From positions 1 through 5,522 of the forward strand of contig DTSG01000053.1 in the NCBI GenBank assembly GCA_012965455.1: a DNA stretch of 5,522 nt, read 5' to 3'. The stretch comes from Planctomycetaceae bacterium. GTDB lineage: Bacteria > Planctomycetota > Planctomycetia > Pirellulales > Pirellulaceae. The translations under genes were made by a program, and so were the position numbers. Below the pieces are notes generated by a model. It had not been told where the DNA came from and did not search any database. It saw nothing but the letters and a program-made list of their open reading frames with translations. Positions 1 through 5,522 of the stretch are shown here, piece after piece; within the stretch, counting starts at the first letter, position 1; every line of letters begins with the position of its first letter.

Positions 1-930
1 TATCGCGTGATTGAGCGCGAGCAGGTGAATGGAAAATATTTTTGGCGAGTATTGGGTTTCAACAGTTTTGGTACCAAACGAACGGTGTGGGTTTCCGCTG
101 ATGGAGTAATTAATCGTCTTGAAGAACGAGTGACTATCGGGCAAGGTGAACGCCATACACTTGAATACCGACTTGTCAAACGAGAGGCCTTGAGCGATCA
201 AGCGCGGGAGAAGACGGTAGCGGCTTTTGCGGCGTTCATAAGTTTGCGGGATCAGCTTGAATTGGATTTGCCAAGCAAGGAAATTGTGTGGGACGACGCA
301 CAACTTAAGTTATTGCGTACCCAGAGCGACAAATTAATCGATATTGCCAAGACAACGACGCTGGCGGACCTTTCATTGATTGCCAAGAAAGACGTGCAAT
401 CACAAAATGGCCGCCGTGGTGGCGTGGCAGCGCTGAGGACGCGAGCGCTGGGGCAAGTTGTAACCGCTACCGGGTTTGAGTTGTATCGAGGGGCTAGTTT
501 TGAAGACGCGTCGCTTAAAGGGAAAGTGACGATATTGCACTTTTGGGATTACAAGGACAGTCCGTTGAGTCCACCGTACGGACAGGTTGGGTATCTAGAT
601 TTTCTGTCGCGGAAATATGCGGACAAGGGCTTGCAGGTGGTTGGGGTCGTGGTTCGTCCGGAACTTGAAGATCCTAAGCAGCGAACGCGAGTACGTGCGT
701 CGACTAGAAAGTTTGCTAGCTTCATGAATTTGAGTTACCCCGTGGTGGCGGATGTCCAGGGGTACATCAGCGAGTTGGGCGACCCGCGTCGCGCGGGAGC
801 GAAGTTGCCTTTATTTGTCGTGTTGGACAAATCCGGCAAAGTCGTTCATTACAAAGTTGGGTTTTATGAAGTCGACCGCCAAGTGGGCCTACGAGCGCTT
901 CACGATCTTGTGAAAGAACAATTGGAGTAG
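1..930 (+). CDS. Thioredoxin-fold (redoxin/TlpA-like) protein without cysteines, 5'-partial
   Basis: The reading frame is open to the left edge (codons for Tyr-Arg precede a GTG at 7) and no ATG is placed to be the start, so the true start lies outside the window. Residues below are numbered from the GTG at 7. The last ~150 residues look like a redoxin/AhpC-TSA/TlpA domain. A GK-V-T-I-L-H-F-W strand (172-180) stands where these proteins have 'GKvvlvnFWatWC'. A helix, a VVGVVV strand and a cis-proline-like KLP (266-268) follow, then FVVLDKSGKVVHY. The active-site CxxC is replaced by DYKDSPLSPPYG (181-192), and the visible protein has no cysteine. It is therefore unlikely to be a thiol oxidoreductase or peroxiredoxin; a binding or scaffold role is possible but unproven. 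The N-terminal ~150 residues match no domain I recognise. Two TAG stops in tandem (928-933) end it. Confident of the fold, not of the function. Confidence 0.75.
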   Translation, partial: YRVIEREQVNGKYFWRVLGFNSFGTKRTVWVSADGVINRLEERVTIGQGERHTLEYRLVKREALSDQAREKTVAAFAAFISLRDQLELDLPSKEIVWDDAQLKLLRTQSDKLIDIAKTTTLADLSLIAKKDVQSQNGRRGGVAALRTRALGQVVTATGFELYRGASFEDASLKGKVTILHFWDYKDSPLSPPYGQVGYLDFLSRKYADKGLQVVGVVVRPELEDPKQRTRVRASTRKFASFMNLSYPVVADVQGYISELGDPRRAGAKLPLFVVLDKSGKVVHYKVGFYEVDRQVGLRALHDLVKEQLE

Positions 931-978
931 TAGCTGTTGTGTTGATATTACACCGTGGCAAGCTCGGAGGGAAAGCCC

Positions 979-1812
979 TTACGCATTGCGGGTGAATGCG
1001 AGAATCTCGTTGTGGCAGTAGCCGTTGGTGGCAATGCCCTCTTGGTTATGTACCGTTGCAACGCCTTTCCAGTCGCTGAAGGTGCCGCCGGATTCCTGAA
1101 TCACAGGAAGAATTGCGGCAGCATCCCAGACGTTGAAAATCGGGTCAATCATCACCTCAGCACGTCCTGTAGCGACGAGTAGGTATCCGTAGGCATCGCC
1201 CCAAGTACGCGTAATCGACGCCTGTTGCTCGATGTCTCGGAACACCTGACGGCGGTTACATTCGTCATAGGTGCTTAATTGGGTTGTCACAAAACAGGCA
1301 TCTGCAAGTGTCGCAACGCTGGAAACTTTTGGCTCGGTCATTTTAGCCTCGCCGCGACAATAACGTGCCCCTTTGCCAATTTCGGCAAAAATAAGTTCAT
1401 CCAAAGCAGGTACATAGATCACGCCGACCTGACTGTTGCCTTCGTGCTCGATTCCTATCAACGTCGCGTAGAGTGGTACGCCTGAGATGAACGACTTGGT
1501 GCCATCGATCGGGTCGAGGATCCAGCGGTAGCCGGTCGTGCCAGCGACGTCGTCAAATTCTTCGCCAAGTATCGCGTCCTCGGGGAAATCGTCGGCAATG
1601 CATTTCCGTAGCAGCAACTCTGCCTCAGTGTCTGCCATAGTAACCGGTGATCGATCTGATTTTTTGATAACCTCAAGTTGGTCATCTTGGAATCGAGTGA
1701 GCGTTTGTTGTCCTGCGGCAACGGCATATTTTACGGCAGCGAGCAACCGCGAACTGAATTGGGTATCGAGTTCGTTAAGCTGAATAGTTAGTCGTTCAAG
1801 GCGATTGTTCAT
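979..1812 (-). CDS. hisN: Histidinol-phosphatase-like enzyme, inositol monophosphatase superfamily
   Basis: Predicted Mg-dependent phosphatase removing phosphate from L-histidinol phosphate, the penultimate chemical stage of histidine synthesis; cytosolic. The protein is 277 residues, close to family length (about 260-280). The superfamily metal site is visible: GEE at 83-85, DPIDGT at 100-105, and WDAAA at 229-233. By homology the ligands are Glu84, Asp100, Asp103 and Asp230. The segment WGDAYGYLLVATGRAEVMIDP (204-224) resembles HisN-type histidinol phosphatases more than generic inositol monophosphatases or CysQ. Substrate within this superfamily is hard to fix from sequence, so inositol-phosphate or another sugar-phosphate activity remains possible. 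No other histidine gene is in the window. It is the last gene of the minus-strand set, 21 bases after lspA. The ATG at 1812 has no clear Shine-Dalgarno. The 48 bases between its stop and the convergent upstream gene hold only 4-bp hairpins, so I call no terminator. Confidence 0.87.
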   Translation of the reverse strand: MNNRLERLTIQLNELDTQFSSRLLAAVKYAVAAGQQTLTRFQDDQLEVIKKSDRSPVTMADTEAELLLRKCIADDFPEDAILGEEFDDVAGTTGYRWILDPIDGTKSFISGVPLYATLIGIEHEGNSQVGVIYVPALDELIFAEIGKGARYCRGEAKMTEPKVSSVATLADACFVTTQLSTYDECNRRQVFRDIEQQASITRTWGDAYGYLLVATGRAEVMIDPIFNVWDAAAILPVIQESGGTFSDWKGVATVHNQEGIATNGYCHNEILAFTRNA

Positions 1813-1833
1813 GGTTGTGTTGCTGTTCGCTTT

Positions 1834-2445
1834 TTAGGTTGCTTTCGCTTCGTTCATTGGTTGTTTACCTGTCGCTTCGCGGCGAAAGGAGGAAATGCCG
1901 AGCATGATTGCTCCGCAAACCAACAGGCAATCGGCGATATTGAAATTTGGCCAGACGTGACCCTGATATGTGAATAGGATGAAATCGCGTACGCCATAGG
2001 CAAAATTGGAATAGTTATCTGCAAATGTATCAGTGGGATGCCATAGCCCCAAGCGGTCATAGAGATTTCCTAGAATACCTGCAGTAACGGCGGCTAGGCA
2101 GACGGTGAGCCAGCGGCTTCTCCAACCATCACTCTTTATAAACCAAAACGCAATTGCTAGCAGAGCGACGCCGGAGAATATGGCGAAAAACGAACTCCCT
2201 CCCTGCCCGATGCCAAACAATGCCCCTTGATTGACTGCTGTTTGAAAACCAAAAAAGTCTTCGATGATCCACCACAGTTCAAAGGGACGTTTTCCAGGCA
2301 ATCCAAGCTTGGAGAACATATAGGATTTCGACCAGAGGTCGAACGCAAGCCCAACAATGGCGATCGACGCGAAAAGTCCGCAGCGGCGACCAAATGAGAG
2401 GGACGAGTCATCGGTTTTTCCGATCGCATCCTCGTTACTATTCAT
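1834..2445 (-). CDS. lspA: Lipoprotein signal peptidase (signal peptidase II)
   Basis: Inner-membrane aspartyl peptidase that cleaves the signal peptide of diacylglyceryl-modified prolipoproteins at the lipobox cysteine. With residues numbered from the alternative ATG at 2475, the family motifs are all present: D46-x3-K50 in the first membrane helix, VNQGALFG (81-88), GNLYDRL (136-142), VRD (Asp164) and FNIAD (Asp182). By comparison with the Pseudomonas LspA structure, Asp164 and Asp182 form the catalytic pair. Four hydrophobic helices are visible, at about 33-47, 96-113, 120-138 and 178-196. About 15 extra residues lie between DRL and the first catalytic Asp. I prefer the ATG at 2445 (203 residues), which starts 4 bases after the DksA-like stop. 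The ATG at 2475 would overlap that gene by 26 bases and add ten residues, with no ribosome site. Middle gene of the minus-strand operon. Confidence 0.95.
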   Translation of the reverse strand: MNSNEDAIGKTDDSSLSFGRRCGLFASIAIVGLAFDLWSKSYMFSKLGLPGKRPFELWWIIEDFFGFQTAVNQGALFGIGQGGSSFFAIFSGVALLAIAFWFIKSDGWRSRWLTVCLAAVTAGILGNLYDRLGLWHPTDTFADNYSNFAYGVRDFILFTYQGHVWPNFNIADCLLVCGAIMLGISSFRREATGKQPMNEAKAT

Positions 2446-2449
2446 ACGG

Positions 2450-2839
2450 TTAGCCCGCTTGTATTTCGCTAGCACATTTTACGCAATATGCGGTAAAGGG
2501 AAGGACGTTTAATCGTTGTTTGGGGATCCTACGCTCACACTGCTCACAAGCACCGTAGGCCCCTAGTTCGATGCGGTCGAGAGCATCGGCGATCCATTGG
2601 AGTGTTTCTTCATCGTTTTCCACGAGCGATAACGTAAATTCTTGCTCAAACTGATCAGTACCTTTGTCAGCCATATGGTTTGAGGGAGATGAACCACTGC
2701 CGCCAGCAGTTTTGCCTTGACCCAACGCCAAGTCAGCCATTGCCGATACGTCGTCTCGCAGGCGAGCGCGGAGCGACAGCAATATTTTTTTGAATGGTCT
2801 AGATTCAAGCTTTTTCATTGCGTTTTTAGGTCGAGCCAT
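2450..2839 (-). CDS. DksA/TraR-family C4 zinc-finger protein
   Basis: Small (129 residues) probable transcription-associated regulator of the DksA/TraR family, whose members reach into the secondary channel of RNA polymerase. A basic N-terminal helix (about 14-38) is followed by a Gly/Ser-rich linker (40-53). An acidic helix (about 61-92) contains FEQEFTLSL, which matches the EEEFSLEL region of E. coli DksA. The C-terminal zinc finger has C98-x2-C101 and C119-x2-C122 within GAYGACEQC and YCVKC. The DxxDxA tip motif of true DksA, needed for its effect on RNA polymerase, is not conserved: the region reads MADKGTDQFE, as in the broader TraR/DksA-like group. I therefore leave the symbol empty rather than call it dksA. 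It leads the operon with lspA and hisN. The start ATG at 2839 has no clear Shine-Dalgarno; a second ATG follows at codon 8. Confidence 0.88.
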   Translation of the reverse strand: MARPKNAMKKLESRPFKKILLSLRARLRDDVSAMADLALGQGKTAGGSGSSPSNHMADKGTDQFEQEFTLSLVENDEETLQWIADALDRIELGAYGACEQCERRIPKQRLNVLPFTAYCVKCASEIQAG

Positions 2840-2856
2840 GATAGGTCAAGTTCGGA

Positions 2857-2875
2857 AATTAGGAATGAACTAATT
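2857..2875. repeat. AT-rich inverted repeat in the leader of the DksA-like gene
   Basis: AATTAG (2857-2862) and CTAATT (2870-2875) are perfect inverted arms of 6 bases around a 7-base spacer. The element lies 17 bases upstream of the DksA-like ATG and downstream of the predicted start of transcription. It could be a repressor operator or a weak hairpin in the mRNA leader near the ribosome entry site. The arms are short and AT-rich, so chance is a real alternative. Confidence 0.35.
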
Positions 2876-2963
2876 GACGATTGGTTTATTTTGTCTTAGG
2901 CGGGCAAAACCCATGAATTACAAATTTACTCAAAACTGGCAGTCTCTTGTATAGACCACTAAA

Positions 2964-2972
2964 ATTATAGCA
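2964..2972 (-). promoter_or_regulatory. Extended -10 promoter for the DksA-like/lspA/hisN operon
   Basis: Read on the minus strand, positions 2972 to 2964 give TGCTATAAT, an exact TGnTATAAT extended -10 element for housekeeping sigma. At the 17-base spacing the -35 hexamer is AAGTCG, a poor match, but extended -10 promoters tolerate this. Transcription would begin near 2957, leaving a leader of about 118 bases before the DksA-like ATG. It is the best promoter match I found in the intergenic region. Confidence 0.55.
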
Positions 2973-3123
2973 AGTATTTAACCAATCGACTTTAACTGCA
3001 GATTTTAAGAATCGGAAATGGTGCTGTCAATGATTTTAACGTGAAGGTGTCATCAAAAACGGCCATAAAATAGGCCAGCACCTTGTGGCCGCAAGAATGT
3101 ACTAGGTGACTTGTTGCTCAAAA

Positions 3124-3153
3124 TTGATGGCTGATTTATACTGCTTTTATAGA
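3124..3153 (+). promoter_or_regulatory. Possible thrC promoter
   Basis: TTGATG (3124-3129) and TATAGA (3148-3153) are separated by 18 bases, each matching four of six positions of the sigma-70-type consensus. Transcription would start near 3160, about 29 bases before the thrC GTG. An alternative is TATACT (3137-3142), a better -10 (five of six) with a poorer -35, TTGCTC at 3114-3119, 17 bases upstream. Only one, or neither, may be used. Confidence 0.3.
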
Positions 3154-3188
3154 CGCAATACAAATCTCTCACGTTTTTTATAAGGTTA

Positions 3189-4625
3189 GTGGAAAAGGCT
3201 CAACCACTGTCACGGCCGCAGCAAGTGAATTTTCGCGAAATAGCGTACCAAGAATGCATCCATGTAGACTGTCGTAAAGTTTATGCCATCGACGAAGTTT
3301 TGACGGGTTGTCTTGAATGCGGCAGCTTATTGGACGTCAAATATGATTGGGAATCTGGTCCAGCCCCCGAGAGTTGGGCGATGTTTCAGGATAAGTGGTC
3401 ACAGCGACTTGACCCGTTAGCACGCAGTGGTGTGTGGCGTTTTCATGAATTGTTGCCGTTCGCTCTCCGTGAGCAAATTGTTACAGTGGGTGAAGGTCAA
3501 ACGATTCTGCAACAAGCTGATACGGTTTCCCGTTACGTAGGCCTGCAGAGTGGTAATCTGTTTTTGCAATATGAAGGAATGAATCCTTCGGGCAGTTTTA
3601 AAGACAACGGTATGACTGCTGCTTTTACTCACGCTCGCAGTGTGGGAGCTCAACGTGCGGCCTGTGCTTCCACGGGTAACACCTCCGCTTCGTTGGCCAT
3701 GTATTGCGCGGTGTCTCAACAGATGAAAGCCGTGATTTTTATTGGCTCGGGGAAGATTGCCTACGGAAAATTGTCTCAGGCACTCGAGTACGGAGCGTTG
3801 ACAGTCCAAATTACTGGGGACTTTGATGATGCGATGCTGCGGGTTTGCGAAGTCTGCAAAGAGCTCGATATTTATTTGGTGAATAGTATCAATCCCTTTA
3901 GGCTAGAAGGGCAAAAGACAATCATGTACCGCGTGATCGAGAGCTTAGGCTGGCAAGTACCCGATTGGATTGTCGTACCGGGTGGCAATTTGGGGAATTC
4001 AAGTTCTTTTGGGAAAGCATTCATCGAATTGTTTGAACTAGGATTAATCGACCGAGTACCACGACTTGCCGTTATCAATGCTCGCGGTGCCAATACGTTA
4101 TATGAGTTATACGAGCATCGATCGATGCGATGGAATGAGGGACGTATCGATCGCTCCATTCAGGAACAATATTATCAGGAGTTGGATGTGGAGCAGAAAA
4201 AGGCTTCGACGATCGCGAGTGCGATTGAAATCAACCGCCCTGTCAATCTCGATAAATGTTTGCGCGCGTTAGATTATTGCGATGGTGTTGTCCGCGAGGT
4301 TTCCGACCAAGATATGCTTGATGCCAAAGCCCAAGTGGGCGCTGGTGGCATTGGTTGCGAACCGGCAAGTGCGGCAAGTGTAGCTGGCGTGAAGTTATTA
4401 CGTGAGCAAGGAATCATTGCAGCGAGTGACCGAGTTGTTTGCATTCTAACGGGGCACCAACTAAAAGATCCCACGGCTACGGTTGCATATCACACAACGG
4501 ATCAGAAAAAGTTCAACGAAGTATTAGGCGTACGCGGGATGACTCGTGCGAATTACGCAAATCGAGCAGTCGCTGTCTCTAATGACCTAGACGAAATTAT
4601 TCGCGCTATTAAAATTTATGGCTAG
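3189..4625 (+). CDS. thrC: Threonine synthase (PLP-dependent)
   Basis: Converts O-phospho-L-homoserine to L-threonine plus phosphate, the final step of threonine synthesis; cytosolic, fold-type II PLP enzyme. At 478 residues it is longer than compact bacterial ThrC (about 350). The N-terminus carries a probable zinc-ribbon: Cys23, Cys28, Cys41 and Cys44, the last two in CLECGSLLDV. The PLP lysine is Lys138 in NPSGSFKDNGM (132-142). ASTGNTSASLA (160-170) is the cofactor-ring asparagine loop, and PGGNLGN (264-270) is the glycine-rich phosphate loop. GIGCEPASAAS (387-397) and TGHQLKD (421-427) are also typical. Residues 430-478 form a C-terminal extension. The start is GTG at 3189. It is the only usual start before the ribbon, since an in-frame TAG lies at 3150; AAGG at 3182-3185 is too close to act as a normal ribosome site. 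A cysteate-synthase-type paralogue is a less likely alternative. dapB follows on the same strand. Confidence 0.95.
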   Translation: MEKAQPLSRPQQVNFREIAYQECIHVDCRKVYAIDEVLTGCLECGSLLDVKYDWESGPAPESWAMFQDKWSQRLDPLARSGVWRFHELLPFALREQIVTVGEGQTILQQADTVSRYVGLQSGNLFLQYEGMNPSGSFKDNGMTAAFTHARSVGAQRAACASTGNTSASLAMYCAVSQQMKAVIFIGSGKIAYGKLSQALEYGALTVQITGDFDDAMLRVCEVCKELDIYLVNSINPFRLEGQKTIMYRVIESLGWQVPDWIVVPGGNLGNSSSFGKAFIELFELGLIDRVPRLAVINARGANTLYELYEHRSMRWNEGRIDRSIQEQYYQELDVEQKKASTIASAIEINRPVNLDKCLRALDYCDGVVREVSDQDMLDAKAQVGAGGIGCEPASAASVAGVKLLREQGIIAASDRVVCILTGHQLKDPTATVAYHTTDQKKFNEVLGVRGMTRANYANRAVAVSNDLDEIIRAIKIYG

Positions 4626-4707
4626 GCTAGGTTTCTGGATTGAGTTCGAATGATAGACAAAGCAAACCGGCGAAACATCGGTATTGCACAGAGGTGTTAA
4701 CACGGAC

Positions 4708-4712
4708 AAGGA
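4708..4712 (+). promoter_or_regulatory. Ribosome binding site deciding the dapB start
   Basis: AAGGA at 4708-4712 lies 8 bases before the ATG at 4721. It is the clearest Shine-Dalgarno in the window and fixes the dapB start there rather than at the in-frame TTG at 4640. Confidence 0.75.
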
Positions 4713-4720
4713 TATTGAAA

Positions 4721-5518
4721 ATGAATAATTTGGGACTTGCCATTCATGGTGCTGCCGGACGCATGGGACAACGCTTAGTTGCCTTGGCCAGTGTCGACGA
4801 ACAATTCAACGTGGTGGCTGCTTTTGAATCCGCAGAACACCCGCGTGCTGGTGAGGACGCGGGGTCGGTTGCTGGTATTGGGGCGATTGATGTCGCACTA
4901 AGTCCGACTTGGAACAGCGATATCGATGTTGTTGTGGATTTTTCAGTACCCGCGGGTGCGGAGAGTATCACGCAACAATGTCTAGCCAATGGTACGCCTT
5001 TGGTGGTTGCTACAACAGGCTTAAGTTCCGAACAACAAGACTTGATTCGTTTGGCAAGCGAACAGATTCCCATTGTGTGGGCTCCGAGTATGAGTACCGC
5101 TGTCAATCTGGTGATGAAACTTGCTCAAACGACTGCCGCAGTGCTCAAGGATGTATCGGGTGGCGCGGATGTAGAGATTTTGGAGCGTCACCATCGATTC
5201 AAAGAAGACGCACCTAGTGGAACGGCGCTGCGTTTCGGTGAATTGATTGGGGAAGCGATGGGGATCTCCGCAGCGGTTCACGGGCGGCAAGGCCAAGTGG
5301 GAGCTCGCGCGCACAACGAAATCGCCTATCACGCCATTCGTACTGGAGATAATCCGGGAGAACACACGATCGTATTTGGGATGCTGGGCGAGACGATTGA
5401 GCTTACCGTGCGAGCGTCAAATCGAGATAGTTATGCCGTGGGTGCGCTGACCGCAGCGAAATTTGTCGCCGCACAATCAGCTGGGCTGTATTCTATGAAC
5501 GATGTTTTAGGCCTGTAG
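4721..5518 (+). CDS. dapB: 4-hydroxy-tetrahydrodipicolinate reductase
   Basis: NAD(P)H-dependent reduction of the 4-hydroxy-tetrahydrodipicolinate product of DapA to tetrahydrodipicolinate, on the path to diaminopimelate (peptidoglycan) and lysine; cytosolic. The 265-residue length fits the family. The N-terminal dinucleotide-binding motif is GAAGRMG (10-16). VVDFSVP (71-77) and ATTG (97-100) line the cofactor site. The DapB signature EILERHHRFKEDAPSGTA covers 152-169, with His157 and Lys161 equivalent to E. coli His159 and Lys163. RTGDNPGEHTIVFG (207-220) is the conserved C-terminal substrate-domain segment. The frame extends up to a TTG at 4640, but those 27 residues lie before the Rossmann fold and lack a ribosome site, so I start at the ATG at 4721. 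It follows thrC by 95 bases with no clear promoter or terminator between, so co-transcription is plausible. The stop is 4 bases before the window end. Confidence 0.97.
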   Translation: MNNLGLAIHGAAGRMGQRLVALASVDEQFNVVAAFESAEHPRAGEDAGSVAGIGAIDVALSPTWNSDIDVVVDFSVPAGAESITQQCLANGTPLVVATTGLSSEQQDLIRLASEQIPIVWAPSMSTAVNLVMKLAQTTAAVLKDVSGGADVEILERHHRFKEDAPSGTALRFGELIGEAMGISAAVHGRQGQVGARAHNEIAYHAIRTGDNPGEHTIVFGMLGETIELTVRASNRDSYAVGALTAAKFVAAQSAGLYSMNDVLGL

Positions 5519-5522
5519 AGCC

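Larger units (their letters stand above)
2840..3188. other. Divergent intergenic region with promoters for both flanking operons
   Basis: This 349-base AT-rich stretch separates the minus-strand DksA-like operon from the plus-strand thrC. I see no credible protein gene: frames are short and lack family features. It holds the minus-strand extended -10 promoter, the inverted repeat at 2857-2875, and a possible plus-strand promoter at 3124-3153. A GC-richer patch at 3020-3090 has several complementary segments: GGTGCTG with CAGCACC, AAGGTG with CACCTT, and GGCCA with TGGCC. No U-tract follows any of these, so they do not look like intrinsic terminators. Confidence 0.7.

Noticed and set aside
931..981. 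Possible bidirectional terminator between the convergent genes
   Set aside because: Only 4-bp stems are present (GTGT with ACAC, AGGG with CCCT), with no U-tract on either strand, so an intrinsic terminator cannot be supported.
955..1182. 75-codon plus-strand frame over the end of hisN
   Set aside because: It is antisense to conserved HisN residues, including the WDAAA metal-site region, and has no recognisable protein features.
3001..3039. Direct repeat GATTTTAA (3001-3008 and 3032-3039)
   Set aside because: Two 8-base AT-rich copies in an AT-rich intergenic region are easily explained by chance, and there is no third copy or link to a known site.
3417..3809. 130-codon open frame on the minus strand inside thrC
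   Set aside because: It lies wholly inside the clearly real thrC, and its translation shows no domain or motif. It is a shadow frame.
4115..4128. 14-base perfect palindrome GCATCGATCGATGC inside thrC
   Set aside because: It is within coding sequence, and a palindrome of this length is not unexpected by chance in 5.5 kb (about 0.3 expected under uniform composition).
4640..4720. N-terminal extension of DapB from a TTG codon
   Set aside because: The 27 residues precede the Rossmann fold, match no DapB feature and lack a ribosome site, while the ATG at 4721 has AAGGA at ideal spacing.
5021..5365. 114-codon open frame on the minus strand inside dapB
   Set aside because: It overlaps the DapB signature region and shows no family features; the sense frame explains the sequence.

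Overview
The window looks like a chromosomal housekeeping segment from a Planctomycetota bacterium, probably of the Pirellulales/Rhodopirellula type. That placement is an inference from three things: base composition that looks balanced by eye, a HisN-type histidinol phosphatase, and a DksA-like gene directly before lspA. Shine-Dalgarno sites are also weak or absent before most genes. No rRNA or other marker is present, so the assignment is tentative. I see no mobile element, CRISPR array, tRNA or rRNA, and no sign of recent transfer.

Layout: (1) Positions 1-930 (+) hold the 3' part of a gene for a thioredoxin-fold protein of the redoxin/TlpA type. Its visible part has no cysteine at all. (2) Positions 979-2839 (-) hold three tightly packed genes, read right to left: a small DksA/TraR-type zinc-finger protein, signal peptidase II (lspA), and a histidinol-phosphatase-like enzyme of the inositol monophosphatase superfamily (hisN). 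The gaps are 4 and 21 bases, so they are probably one operon. It converges on gene 1 with only 48 bases between the stop codons. (3) Positions 2840-3188 are a 349-base divergent intergenic region. It carries a TGnTATAAT extended -10 promoter for the minus-strand operon, an AT-rich inverted repeat just before the DksA-like gene, some possible secondary structure, and a weaker candidate promoter for the rightward genes. (4) Positions 3189-4625 (+) encode threonine synthase (thrC). (5) Positions 4721-5518 (+) encode 4-hydroxy-tetrahydrodipicolinate reductase (dapB), complete and ending 4 bases before the window edge.

Functionally, thrC and dapB sit on two branches of the aspartate family of amino acids: threonine, and diaminopimelate/lysine. 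hisN adds a late histidine-biosynthesis step on the opposite strand. lspA supplies lipoprotein maturation, and the DksA-like protein is a probable transcription-associated regulator. I found no convincing undescribed system. The most unusual points are the cysteine-free thioredoxin-like protein, an insertion of about 15 residues next to the active site of LspA, and the structured divergent promoter region.
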